A stretch of DNA of 64,000 nt, taken from Eledone cirrhosa (Eukaryota; Mollusca; Cephalopoda; Octopoda; Eledonidae). Made by a program: the position numbers and the translations under genes. This document shows, one piece after another, positions 9,010 to 19,740 of this stretch. Numbering within the stretch: the stretch's first letter is position 1; every line of letters begins with the position of its first letter. A model generated the notes under the pieces. It was given only the letters and a program-made list of their open reading frames with translations, did no database searches and was not told the DNA's origin. Where the stretch lies: contig OZ024743.1 in the NCBI GenBank assembly GCA_964016885.1, positions 161,404,441 to 161,468,440 on the forward strand, given 5' to 3'.

Positions 9010-10330
9010 CACCACTGGTAACCTTAAAGAAGGAAATACTATTTGAAAACACAATTAGGTACAGAAACTAATATAAGAGAATTTGATCAAATACAGATTT
9101 ACAAATACTTAGGAATCAATGAACTAGACATGAAATAAGAATTTAGGAAGAAATATTAAAGATACATATAGATTACTATTTAAGACAGAACTAAATGCAA
9201 AGAATATGGTGATAGGCTAAGGCTTTAATATTCTTAACTGGATACTAAAATAACTAGCAAGATGACTGATAAATGAGGAAAATAAAAATTTCATTTAGAA
9301 TGCACTGCCCAAAAATCAAACCTAGAAAAATGATACTTACCATGAACACGAGAGGGTGGGGAGCTTATGCAACTAGAAAATCGTTATAAAATAACTACTG
9401 TAAGGCTACAAAAATACCTAATGAAGATTATCGAAGAGTTAACACAAATAACTATGAAGCATGAAGCAAGCAAAAAATGTTTGACTGATAGTTATGAAGA
9501 AACAATAACAGAGATGGTGTAAAGCTAAAATCTAAATTGCAAACATATCCAGAATGCATTGCTAAATCTCTTATAATGCCCATTCCTGAAAAAGTTGAAT
9601 ATGGAGAAGCTGGACAAGGAAAATTCACCACACTAGCTAAGAAGAGCTGGACTCAAAGCCAAGATTGAAGGATTCATCACCAGAAACATTAAAAGTACAT
9701 AATGAAGCAGAATAGAGTAAGTAACTGCAAAATATGTGGAAGAGGGAAAGAAACAATCAACCATATAGTCTATAACCTCCCAGTGTTAGCCAAAAAAGAA
9801 TACATCCACAAACATGGTTGGTTTAGTATTTACATACACTGAAAGTAATGCCACCATTTTGAAACACCAACAGAAAAGAGGTGGTACAGGCATACATCAG
9901 AAAAGGTTTCTGAGAATGACAAAGCAAACACACGGACAGGGAGATCAAAGCTAATTGACCAGATATTGTAGTCAGATACCACAAATAAAAGAGATGCCTC
10001 CTAATTGACATACCAGTCACCACAAATAATAATATATCTATCATAGAAATAGGGAAATTATCCAAATATAAAGAACTGAAGATAGAAATAATCTAAGTGT
10101 GGCTGGTGAAAACAGAAACAATCCTTATGATAGTTGCTCTAGGAATGATAGAAGAAAGATGCAAATTTTCAAATATATGCAGCATACAGAAAATAGCACT
10201 ACTAGATACTGCATGAAGAGTACTTTTAATACAATAAAAACAAAACCACAAAAAAATAACATTGCACATACCCAAGGCACACTGAGCTCTGTAGTGCACT
10301 GATAGCATACAATAAAAATAAGACTAACAA
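9010..10330 (+). pseudogene. Decayed C-terminal half of a non-LTR retrotransposon ORF2 (family 6)
   Basis: Collinear fragments in changing frames match a well-known class of invertebrate LINE reverse transcriptases, C-terminal to the catalytic core. IYKYLGINELD lies near 9100, ENRYKITTVRLQKYLMKII near 9370 and NCKICGRGKETINHIV near 9730, where the usual motif is CxxCG...ETxxHI. IDIPVTTNNN and IGKLSKYKELKIEI lie near 10000-10090, with the terminal region to about 10300. There are many stops and indels, and AT content has drifted, so this is an old copy. Function, when intact, would be reverse transcription of its own RNA in target-primed integration. Confidence 0.6.
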
Positions 10331-10814
10331 TAATAATATCCAGTTCAGAATATTAAAAATAAGACTAATGAAAATAATAATAATAAGTTGCTGAGAAGGA
10401 GAGGGGAGGTAGCAGCAACACTAGATAAGGTTAGCTTCAATTTGCCAATCCCTAAATAAATAAGTAACAATCATAATAATAATTCTTTCTTTATTGGCCA
10501 CATGAGCCTACATATGATAGCTAAAAACTAAAATTTAAAAAAACAGCTACTGTCACTAACACAGAAATATTTGAAAAAAAGTAACAAATTTTTAAAAACT
10601 GACAATAATGATTGCACCATTTGCTACACAGGACTCGCATTAAGATGACACACAGATCTTTAATGATAATAAACAACAACTACAACCTAAAATATCAACA
10701 CAAACCTGCAACACCACCAACACAGAAACATTAGAAAAAAAAAATAAGTAACAACTTTAAGTGAAGATACTTCTTTCAACCTCACAGCTGCCAACACCAC
10801 CACAACCATAATAT
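10331..10814. other. AT-rich sequence with a weak repeat match
   Basis: 'tttctttattggccacatga' at about 10483-10502 resembles the start of the family-7 repeat at 10815, so a decayed minus copy may begin here. Otherwise nothing was recognised. Confidence 0.35.
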
Positions 10815-11300
10815 GATAATAATTGTTCCTTTATTGGCCACAAGGGCTAACATCAAGAAAAACATTACAGACGACACAGAACGGTACAGGACGATACAAA
10901 GTGGGTTTTGGCCGTGTAAAAAGGTTATAACAAGAAGATAGAAATGTGTAAAAACAAATTAAAAAATTCAAACAACAAAAATTCCCCAAAAAAGGGGGAA
11001 ACCTCCGAGGGTCACTCGTGGTGAAAACCACACAAAAGACCACAGCCACCCTGATCACCAGGGCTAGCACCCGCTCTCAGTTCTCCCACTCCTCAGGCAC
11101 ATACACAGAACAGGCCTGTTCACTCGAACCAGACTTGCCACTGTCACCCACCGTTCAACAAACTTACTAGATGATAGCACTTGCCTCTCCACCCTGATTT
11201 TCCTCTTCAAGTGAAATTTGAAAAAGTTAATCAGGGATTCGCCGAAGAGGAAAGTGTCCATCTTCAATCCTTTCAACCTTGTCCACCATACAATAATAAT
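10815..11300 (-). mobile_element. Family-7 repeat with conserved reading frame
   Basis: The minus frame at about 11064-11300 includes TRLKGLKMDTFLFGESLINF and HLKRKIRVERQVL, then FVERWV. A + strand copy at 53640-53842 keeps the same protein pattern (FLFGKALINFVRFHFKRKI, then FVERWV). Substitutions keep the frame readable in both, which suggests the parent encoded protein here. I take it as the 3' end of a LINE-type ORF, but I cannot name the domain. The 3' end toward 10815 finishes in 'gccaataaaggaacaattat', an (ATT)-type tail. Confidence 0.6.
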
Positions 11301-11316
11301 AATAATAATAATAATA
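11301..11316. repeat. (AAT)n microsatellite
   Basis: ATA/AAT run between the family-7 repeat and a SINE-B. Confidence 0.85.
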
Positions 11317-11497
11317 ATTGTTTCTACTTTTGGCACAAGGCCAGCAATTAACCCAGTGTATTACTGGTACTTTATTTTATCGACCCCGAAAGGATGAAAG
11401 GCAAAGTTAACCTCGGCGGGATTTGAACTCAGAATGGCAAGGACCGTAACTCTATGCGTCAAAGCATGGCGTCCGACCCTCTACTGGTACTGCCAAA
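11316..11497 (-). mobile_element. SINE-B, near full length
   Basis: Minus-strand copy running from 'ataattgtttctacttttgg', the complement of the 3' end, through 'cggcgggatttgaactcaga', the complement of the B-box region, to 'ctctactggtactgcca', the complement of the 5' head. Confidence 0.9.
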
Positions 11498-11620
11498 TAA
11501 TGGTTTCTGATTTAGACTCAAGGCCAACGGTTTGGGGGAGAGGGGAGGTTGGTTGAATACCCCAATGCATTGCTGGTGCTTTGTTTTGTCAACCCTGTGG
11601 GGATTTGGGCTCTATTCTGC
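11498..11620 (-). mobile_element. SINE-B 3' half
   Basis: 'aatggtttctgatttagact', then a G-rich segment and 'gcattgctggtgctttgttt'. This is a diverged version of the SINE-B 3' end on the minus strand, adjacent to the preceding copy. Confidence 0.65.
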
Positions 11621-11640
11621 GGGCATATTTTCTGATGCTC

Positions 11641-11768
11641 AGTACAGCATCAAATAGGGTGTGCTTTGCAGCATGGAGTTGCAGCCCTTTGTACTCTGAG
11701 TTTGAGTCCTGCCGAGGTTGGGTTTGCCTTTCAGTCTTGCAGGGTCGATGAGGTAGAGCATGTACTGT
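11641..11768 (+). mobile_element. SINE-B, diverged, + strand
   Basis: 'tgctttgcagcatggagttg', then 'actctgagtttgagtcctgc', the B-box region, and 'tttgcctttcagtcttgcag'. It faces the two minus copies before it, giving an inverted arrangement. Confidence 0.7.
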
Positions 11769-12721
11769 GTCAATAACAACAATAATAATAATCACTCCCA
11801 CTACCTTCTCTTTTTGGGCTCACTCTCTCTTTTCCTCTCCCTTTTGCTCTTTACTGTTCCTCCAACAGAGTTCCTTAATCAGCTCCCTCTCTTTACTAAA
11901 CCTGTTCCCACCCTATCACCGACATCACGCATCTCAGGTTGACCAATGAAATATGGATGATAGTAGCTGTCTCTCCCTATGCCAAAACAAAATATCAAGG
12001 TAGTCCAGACCCAGAGAGGAGGTGAAACATCTTACTATGCCTCAGATGCTGCTGAAATCTTAACAAGACTACAGTGGGTAGCAACAACAGCAGTAGTAGT
12101 TGTGATAATAGGGTTGATGATGATAGTGATGGTGAGGATAATAATAAGGATTTCTGTACTGACCACAAAATGTTTATATGAAGAAAACATTAAAGACGTC
12201 ACTAATAATAATAAATTGTCTGGCACCCGACGAGGGAATAGCTGTGCATCATGGGCAGGACAAGCTCACTAATCTTGCTTGATAATCATCCTAGAGATGG
12301 TGTCTTGAATAAAATTACCCCTTGGCGGTGAAGGATAAAACACACAAAGAAACAAATACAAAGCCCCACAATGTTTACAGACAAAATCACATACTGCATC
12401 GGTCATCTCTCGGGTCAACAAGGACCGCGTCCTTCAGAGAGGAATTGGTCTTGGGTCAAAAAGTTTGCAGCCGAAACGAACTCTTCTCCAAATACATAGG
12501 AACAGAATTTGGAAATTTTTGCAAAGGCTAGCATCATTAAATTTAAAGCAAAGCATGCAAAAAAGGGAAGAGGATTGTAGTGATGGAGACTGTTTTCTGG
12601 AACTAATAATGTTTAGATATTTATTACATTTAAAAGTTAATATAGTGATTATTAAATAAACACTAATGTACATTGAGGTTGATTTTTCTGAGCTTTATAT
12701 TTCTTTTCTTTTCTGTATATA

Positions 12722-12725
<4 letters not shown>
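11769..12725. other. No recognised gene; possible old repeat at 12220-12530
   Basis: A pyrimidine-rich stretch lies at 11800-11900. From 12220 to 12530 the base composition is less AT-rich, with 'ggcacccgacgagggaatag' and 'ggaccgcgtccttcagagag'. That may be a fragment of a mobile-element leader, but I did not recognise a protein. The remainder is AT-rich. Confidence 0.35.

Positions 12726-12796
<71 letters not shown>
12726..12796. repeat. (CT)n microsatellite
   Basis: About 70 bases of CT with one interruption. The Leu/Ser frame through it is an artefact. Confidence 0.95.
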
Positions 12797-12797
<1 letters not shown>

Positions 12798-13088
12798 AAC
12801 AAATACTTTAACATCACATTACACAGTTGCTGCTAAGAAAGTAAATATCACAATAATAAAGTAATTGTTGTTTTCATTATTGTTTTTGCAGACAATAATA
12901 TAATCGTAGTTGTTGTTGTTTATTCATTGTTGTATTCTAATTAAATGTAACAAATTTATCAGTTTTACTGTGAATATAAGCAGCAAGCAATGATAGTAGT
13001 GTTGAGAGTGGTAGTGCTTGTACTAATGGTGGTAAAAGTAGTAATAATTGGAAAAATGTTAATGGTTCTGGTAGTGGTTGTAGTGGTG
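12797..13088. other. Low-complexity GTA/GTG-rich sequence
   Basis: Degenerate trinucleotide-like sequence at 12985-13090 gives a hydrophobic Val-rich frame with no sign of being coding. Confidence 0.6.
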
Positions 13089-13265
13089 AGGGAGCCACAT
13101 GGAAAAATGGTTAAGAAGTTTGCTTCACAATCATGTGGTTCCTGGTTTGATCCCACTGCGTGGCATCTTGGGCAAGCATCTTTTAACATAGCCTTGGTTG
13201 ACCCAAGCCTTGTTAGTGAAATTATGTTGACACAAACTGTTTAGAAGCCTATCTGATGGGCTGTA
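13089..13265 (+). mobile_element. SINE-C, tRNA-derived
   Basis: 'aaatggttaagaagtttgct' (A-box region) and 'ggttcctggtttgatcccac' (B-box region) are followed by 'tgcgtggcatcttgggcaag'. This is the head and body order of a common cephalopod SINE. The sequence is diverged from the A- and B-box consensus, so it is an old copy. Confidence 0.7.
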
Positions 13266-14477
13266 TCTGTAATTCAAAATCTAGCATTTTTCACATATTA
13301 TGCCACACTGAATTTCCATGACAATTACATTAAGGATACACATGTGTGTAATATTCAGCCACTTACATGTTTATTTATTGAGTAGGCAATCCCATTGATC
13401 CACTAGCTGGAACATTCATCATTGAAACCAACAGAAGTACATTTACTTGTTGGTAGTAGGGAGGCTAACTATGGTATTAGTGGTGATTGCTGTAGTTATA
13501 GTATTGCCAGCAGATGTATTACATCATGGTCAGTGAGTTTGTTTATGATGATGGTAGCAGTAGTAATGAGGATTGTTGTTATGAAAGATATTTTGTTGAA
13601 GATGATGATTGAAGAAATGGTGTTGTGCTGAGGATATAAGAACTAATAGGAAAAAAACAATATGGAATTGGTTATAAAAATATACATATTTTTCTGAGAG
13701 ATAAGGTCTATGAATTAACATAGATGGAGAAATTTTTCATTTCCTAGAAAAATACAATCATGATGGTGCCATTAGATTTTCATATATTGCCATAGATATC
13801 CAAAATGGTAGACATTAGATGTAACAAGACCCAAAATATTAAATTAATGCTCAAGGAAACATAATAGGATGGAATTTTCATCCTTTATTTCTTTTTTTTT
13901 TTTTACTTGTGTTACTAATTTGATGAATGTCTTACTGTTTTATGATATAGAAAGTTTCATACAGACTTACATCCTTTACATTGACAAATCTGTATAGAGA
14001 AACTAAATAGTCTGTAGGCTTTTAAATCTATATAGAATGGACATTGTTAAATATCTATTGAGAAACTATATTGTCTGGGTATAGTCAGGGGTATTTTTCC
14101 TCAACCGTATTGTTGATATTTATTGCTAACTAAATAGAATATGATTCACTGAGAAAATCTAATAAGACTGAAATATGTTGATTGCTTTCACTTTTTGTAT
14201 TTAAAGATGAGATTTACACCAATCGGCATTGCCTGTATTGTCCAAAATGTTCAATCAACAGAACTTATTGAAGTTATCTCCTTTACTTATTGGTTTTAGA
14301 TTGTATCGCCTCTACAGGAAGTTTCTGTTTGCTAATTGCATAAAAAATCGCAGTTAATCAGTATTCTTCAACTCACTATATAATGTGTATGTTGCCCTAT
14401 CATATTTGTATATATGCATTTTATATATATATGTATGTGTGTGTTTACATATGTCTATATATATATATAGGTGTGTG
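13266..14477. other. No recognised gene
   Basis: AT-rich sequence with a T-rich run near 13890-13905 and TA/TG microsatellites at 14400-14480. No exon or clear repeat was found. Confidence 0.5.
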
Positions 14478-15120
14478 TGTGTCATCATCATCATTTAATG
14501 TCCATTTTCCATGCTTGTATGAGGTAGACGGGTTGTCATGTTATGAGACATTGATCCAGCAACCATGTCTTGCTTATACGGATTCGTATTTTGGTTTGGT
14601 GTCCATGGCTGGATGCCCTTCTTAACACCAACAATGTTACAGTGCGAACTGGGTGCTTTTATCATGGCACTGAAATAACTACTTTATAGGGTGGACTGGG
14701 TATTTTTTGTCATATCACCAACACCACGTCTTTACAGTGTGAACTGGGTGCTTTTTGTTGTTTCACCAGCACAACCACCTTACAGGATGGACTGAGTGCT
14801 TTTGTTGTTGTAGCGTCAGGGGAAGGGGATTCTACAGTACAACATGATGCCAGAGGTCTCAATCCTGTGTCATCTTTGTGAGGTTTAATTGGGCATGGTC
14901 AACTTTTATCACTTCATCCCAAGTTTTCCTAGGTCTCTGTCTTCTATAGTTACCATCAAATTTGAGTACCCTGTACCTCTTTATATATCTGTCATCCTCC
15001 ATTCACATCACATGTCAAAACCACTACGATATCCTCTCCTGTACACTGCATCTGACCTGCTTATGTCTAGTTTCTCTCTCCATTCACTGATGCTTTGACA
15101 TCCATGCACACTACTATTAC
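14478..15120 (-). mobile_element. 3' end of family-1 LINE
   Basis: CAT run at 14482, 'tttaatgtccattttccatg' tail, UTR with repeated 'ctttacagtgtgaactgggt' units, and from about 14840 to 15115 the decayed end of ORF2. On the minus strand this includes RPRKTWDEVIKVDHAQL, which corresponds to GRPRKTWDELINSDLTRL in the better copy at 44942-45615. It is 5'-truncated. Confidence 0.8.
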
Positions 15121-15174
15121 ATATCTATCAGAGCATGTGGGCTTCATTTCTTTCCATGACTATATACCACATGC

Positions 15175-15175
15175 C

Positions 15176-15211
<36 letters not shown>

Positions 15212-15216
15212 CGTGT
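15175..15216. repeat. TA then TG microsatellite
   Basis: Short compound dinucleotide tract beyond the LINE fragment. Confidence 0.9.
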
Positions 15217-15423
15217 TTAGGCATGTTGAGTATGATTAATGAAGAAGACAATTGCTAATAACTGATCTCTAGTTTGTACTTAGATTTATATATATGTATT
15301 ATACAGTTTTGGCACTGTTTCTCTAGTGGATGTCAGAAAATCAAGCCTCCAACTCAAGTGGGGTTTTGTGTAGTAACTGCCACCATTAATCAATCCTATC
15401 AGGGCTGCTGATTGTTTCATGAG

Positions 15424-15499
15424 ATTGATAAAACACTGTTAAATTGATAAAACACTGTTAAATTGATAAAACACTGTTAAATTGATAAAACACTGTTAT
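15424..15499. repeat. Four tandem 19-base units
   Basis: The unit 'attgataaaacactgttaa' is repeated four times without gaps; only the last base of the fourth copy differs. Near identity suggests recent expansion. Confidence 0.95.
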
Positions 15500-15904
15500 G
15501 TAATTCAAAAGAATTAACAGAAACTAAATTTTCTGAATTACTTCTATCCATTGGCACTTTGAATTCCAACTGATAGTTGTTATCACCTCTGATTGGTTAA
15601 GTAGAAAAAGTTCCTACTTCAAATTCTTTTGATGTCTCAATAAGCATCTGTTTCCTCTTCATACATAAGAGACAAGAAAAGTTTCCATAAACATCAGTGA
15701 GACAACCAGAGTTTAAAAACATCCTGAACACATGAGTTGTTTTAATATATTTTATACAATACATAAATTTTATCTTGTATGTACTAATATTATGTAATGC
15801 AGCACTATATTATATTTTGTACCAATATGAATTTTATCTTAATTGTATCTACCAACATGTTATCATAGAGTACCATAATATTTTGTTTATGGTTTTTTGG
15901 GGGG
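15500..15904. other. No recognised gene
   Basis: AT-rich unique sequence, ending in a G/T-rich stretch at 15890-15912. Confidence 0.5.
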
Positions 15905-16038
15905 GTTTTTGCATTACTGGTGCTTTATTTTAGCGATCCCATAAGGATGAAAGGCAAAGTTAACCTTGGTGGGATTTGAACATTATGCTGCAAAGCATGG
16001 CATCCGACCCTCTACAACTACTGCTAATCCAACACCTG
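15905..16038 (-). mobile_element. SINE-B, internal part
   Basis: 'gcattactggtgctttattt', 'ggatgaaaggcaaagttaac' and 'ggtgggatttgaaca', then the head remnant 'ccgaccctctacaactactg'. The extreme 3' end is missing. Confidence 0.85.
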
Positions 16039-16119
16039 TGAAATATACATGTGTTTTGTAAAACACATCAACTCTGTCTTACTATTATGTCCCCCTATTG
16101 TGTATTGTAATGCTATATA

Positions 16120-17410
16120 CAGGGTGCGGACGATATTTGTTCGCAAGATTACTGTCTAGGAAAAAATAACACAGTAGTTTTATTTTTTAAGATATATTTA
16201 TCAAACTTGGGTCAGTTTGTCTTCATCACTTGTTCTTTAGATCTCACTTGATAAACTCACCATTGGCTTTGATGTCAGCCTCAAGGCGGCCTCGGAACCG
16301 GCTACAGGCCTTCGTCACTGTCCCCCGACTTAGGCCCCTAAAGGCACTTGTATCCTGGCCTTCAGATCATCTTTCGTATTGCAGCTAGATCTGTTGGTGT
16401 CTCGTTCCACTGCACCCCACACAAAGAAGTCGAGGGGGTTGCAGTCAGGCGAGCTCGGAGGCCAGATGTCAGGTGAAGTGTGGTCGACGAAGTTCTCTGA
16501 CAGCCAGGCTTGGGTTTTCGGCTGGTATGGCAGGGCGTTGAGTCTTGCTGCCACACATACGGCCTACCTGCAGCTACCTGGTCGATCCAGGGCTTTACTA
16601 CCTCACTCAGAACGCGGATGTAGCCATCGGTGTTCAGCTTGAGGCCCTCAGGGAAGAAGTGAGGTGGCATGACGTCACCTTGACTGCTGACGACACCTAA
16701 GACCAATGTTGTCGCTGGAAACTTTGTCTGCTTGACTCTGGGCACGTCTTTGGATGAGACAGCGAGCCACCTGTTGTTCTGGGAGTTGATCTTCTGGTCT
16801 TGGCAGAAGTTTTTCTCGTCGGAGAAATACCACAGCATGTCTGGCTCCAGTGGGTGTTTCAACTTGTTGATCAGCTTCTTTGCATGCTTCAGTCGCTTTT
16901 CTTGCATCGCCTTTGACAGAAATTGTCCTTTCCTCATCTTGTATGAAATGTAGTGAATGTCTTCATGTACCACCAGCCTAATGAGCTTTTCATCCATGCC
17001 TTCCTCCCTTGCAATGGCACGCATCGACTTGCTAGGTTCATTGTTGATGATATCCGAACTCGGGCGATCTGAAGGTGTCAGATCATCGATCATGTTTTTT
17101 CCACTCTGATGTTGCTTCGTAGTCGAATCCTGAATCTTCCAATTCCTTTCTGACCTTTTCCACCATTCTCCTGCTGACGCTGAGAAAGTCTGAAATTTCC
17201 TTCTTTGTCCTCCTGGTGTGGATTCCAAGAAGAACTCCGTGTCTCTTCCACAAATTTGGATGTTCAAAATTATTCATAATCAATTATTCTGAAAATAAAT
17301 AATGGAAATATAGTCACTGTTTTTATGAAGACAAGAGTGACAACGGAAGTAAAAAAATTTGCATAAAATTAGCAGTTGAAAATTGCGAACAAATATCGTC
17401 CACACCCTGT
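16120..17410 (-). mobile_element. Tc1/mariner (DD37D) transposon with both inverted ends
   Basis: The element is about 1.29 kb and is bounded by TA on both sides. Its 27-base terminal inverted repeats, 16120-16146 and 17384-17410, start 'cagggtgcggacgatatttg' on the left and differ at one position on the right. The single gene lies between them on the minus strand (16330-17283). A mariner moves by cut and paste of DNA, using its own transposase at the inverted ends and inserting at TA. Ends and gene are both identifiable, so this is a whole copy rather than a fragment, though the gene is broken. Confidence 0.92.
16330..17283 (-). pseudogene. Mariner transposase gene with two frameshifts
   Basis: From ATG at 17283 the first frame carries the N-terminal helix-turn-helix region, including TKKEISDFLSVSRRMVEKV. 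It shifts in a run of six A at about 17095-17100 (minus strand). The second frame carries DRPSSDIINNEPSKSMRAIA, then WYFSDEKNF with the first catalytic Asp and WQQDSTPCHTS with the second. A one-base deletion near 16515-16520 shifts to a third frame, which holds WPPSSPDCNPLDFFVWG with the third Asp. Across the shift, 37 residues separate the second and third catalytic Asp, so this is the DD37D class rather than the DD34D class of Mos1. All three Asp survive, but the protein cannot be made without correcting two shifts. Confidence 0.9.
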
Positions 17411-18144
17411 ATAGTATCTTTTCTATCACTGTTTCCCACCAGTATCTCACAATATTGTGCAATACAATATAAATTCAATTGTCAGATAAGGCTGCACATG
17501 TTTACATTGGTAAAGCCATTTTATATTGATAATTGATTTGATCAGGATGGCCATAATAACTTTTAACTTTGTATCATTGGATGTAAAAGCTATTTCAGAT
17601 CATTTTTAGTGACTCACAACTAACTAATCGATTGAGTAGAGAAAGAGAGAGCAGTAGACATCAGTTGCTATTTTTCTGTTTCATTACATGCATGCACTGA
17701 GCTCCGTTCATAGTCAAAACACTTACTTTCGCCTGCCCAGTCAAATTAGTTGTAAGTACCACAGAATTATAATTATAAATACAGAAAGTTAGATCTCGTG
17801 AGATACTTTAGCAATGTCGAGAGAAAAATTAGTTGTCTATTGCATGGTCTGAGAGAAGTGCGATATACAGTTAGTTAGTTCAGAAAGGCAGAAGCCATTT
17901 TACAGTGAAGTTCATGAGAATGAAAAATGTCATATACTGTGGGGAGGAGAGGAATCTGACAATTTGGGACTGGTTTTTTATTTGTGACAGAAGAAGTTTT
18001 TCAATTAAAAAGAAGCCATTATAGAGGCAGAGAAGTAAAAGTGCATGGCTGTGGCCGCTGTAGTGTGCTGATGATGCCAAAAATTTAGATGGCTTTTTTT
18101 CGAGGTGTAGTCTAATATGTTTGCATATGTAGCAGTATTAATGT
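17411..18144. other. No recognised gene
   Basis: AT-rich unique sequence next to the mariner. Nothing was recognised on either strand. Confidence 0.5.
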
Positions 18145-18345
18145 CCCTGTGGAACTCTGGAATGTGGTTGGGGATAGGAAGGGCATCCAACCAGAGAAAA
18201 CCTGCTAAACAAAGAGTTGGGCGGACTCTTCAGCTGTATCAAAGAAATGACAACCTCTCAAGTGCTGGTACTGTGATAAAATACACCTCATGAACTCTGT
18301 ACAGTGAGGGGACATATGTAACCAAATCTTGATGATGATGACGAT
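18145..18345 (+). repeat. LINE-tail-derived unit (about 1.5 copies)
   Basis: 'aatgtggttggggataggaa' and 'gggcatccaaccagagaaaa', then 'gagttgggcggactcttcag' and 'caagtgctggtactgtgata', ending in GATGATGATGACGATG. The order matches the roughly 135-base tandem units at 20930-21230. Confidence 0.75.
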
Positions 18346-18718
18346 GTATGCATATCTAGTGAGACAGATGGATCTCTTTTCCAGAAATAAGTTATTTAGT
18401 AGAAACTGAAAATAAAATTTTGAGAGAAAAGAAATGAAAACAGAAAAATAATTATGAAGATAAAATGTTTAAAACAAGATCTATCACAGTTTTTCAAAGT
18501 CCAATGTAAGGATGAGATGAGTGTGTGCAACAGATGAGAGAAAATGTTGGCAGTAATCTATTGTTGAAAATTACTTGATGCTGAAATTACTGAAATTTAT
18601 GTCCCTTTATTCTTTTCATCCTTTTCATATGAATGTACTATATGAGTACATATATCTATATGTATATGGTTGATGGCTGAGAGAAAAGAGTACTCAATAC
18701 CAGAGTGGAATTTTAATG

Positions 18719-18830
18719 TTCATTATATTAAGGCTAAATAGAAAGTTTTGTTACTCTGGAGTTTCGCTTCTTTATCCAGGTAATTCTCCAGAGTAACAAG
18801 ACTCACTATTAAACCTTAATAAAATGAATA
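18719..18830. repeat. Foldback element
   Basis: The left arm 'ttcattatattaaggctaaa' through 'ttgttactctggag' pairs with the right arm 'ctccagagtaacaagactca' through 'taaaatgaat'. The arms are about 43 bases with few mismatches, and the loop is about 25 bases. No coding sequence. Confidence 0.85.
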
Positions 18831-18834
18831 TATG

Positions 18835-18867
<33 letters not shown>

Positions 18868-19194
18868 ATGTGTATGTAATGTTTGTAAATGAGTATAAAT
18901 ATTTGTGTATATATGTAAGAGCATGATGAATTCAATTGATGTTTACATTTTGTAACTGTTTTTTTTTCTGATTTCCTGCGATGTATGGCTTTGTTCTAAC
19001 CTTGTTTCCTGTACTACTTTTATTTCTGTGCAAGACAGTTATTTCTATTGACCTATTTAAGATATTCGTTACTTTATTCATTTCAGTATGTGCTTAGACA
19101 AGACACTTCACTTTCTTTGTCCAAACTTGTGAATGGCTATATAAGAAAGTATCATTTATCTTGTTGCTATGATTTGGAAGCCATCTAGTAGTTG
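18831..19194. other. TA/TG microsatellite and unassigned sequence
   Basis: Compound microsatellite at 18834-18880, then AT-rich sequence without recognised content. Confidence 0.5.
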
Positions 19195-19740
19195 TTATAT
19201 CTTCTTCTATGCTTCTAATACCTGTGTCACAATGAAGTTCCTCCTCTGGCTCACCCTGTCTTCAACTTGGTATCATCTTCAAAAGCATCCTTCCATGTGA
19301 TGGTTGGTCTCCCAATTCATCTGCACACATCAGGTTTCCAGAAAAGAACTCTGTCAACAAGTTCATTATGATGTTTCACAAGCCTCCTATGCCTTATGAT
19401 GTTAGAAAAGCAAAGGTGTGAGCCATAGAGCAATTTTTTGCTTAGCGTGTTTTCCAGGATATGTTCTGGACCTTTCTCAGCATTTACATGAATGTGCCAT
19501 TAATCCTCTTGGTGAGTATTTTTGTTAGTGTCCATGACTTACATCCCAGAGAAGAATGGACTCATGTTGCTTTGAATAGCCTCATTTTCATTGTTTTCTA
19601 AATCGGAGATACCCACACTTTCGATGGAGAGTTGAGAGGCCCCCATACCTTGCCTATCCTTGTGTCCACATCATACTCTGTGTTCACGAAACTGCCAAGT
19701 TATAAGAAGTCATCCACTCCTTCAATCTCCGAATCATATA
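19195..19740 (-). pseudogene. LINE ORF2 C-terminal region (family 3), decayed
   Basis: Paralogous over its length with 57560-58070, with shared runs such as 'ttccaggatatgttctggac' and 'ctttctcagcat'. In the better-preserved copy the minus strand reads GHVKHHIEPAGRVLFWK and RLEARDIQMA, which resembles the last domain of certain LINE reverse transcriptases (pattern GH-RHxE-----VLFW, then a block like DTGL----I--AM-DR--W). This copy is more decayed. Confidence 0.55.

Noticed and set aside
12673..12864. Leu/Ser-rich frame
   Set aside because: CT microsatellite.
12990..13244. 84-codon frame resembling a membrane segment
   Set aside because: The Val-rich part is a degenerate GTA/GTG repeat and the rest is SINE-C.
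16379..16953. + strand frames of 87 and 73 codons
   Set aside because: Shadows of the mariner transposase on the opposite strand.
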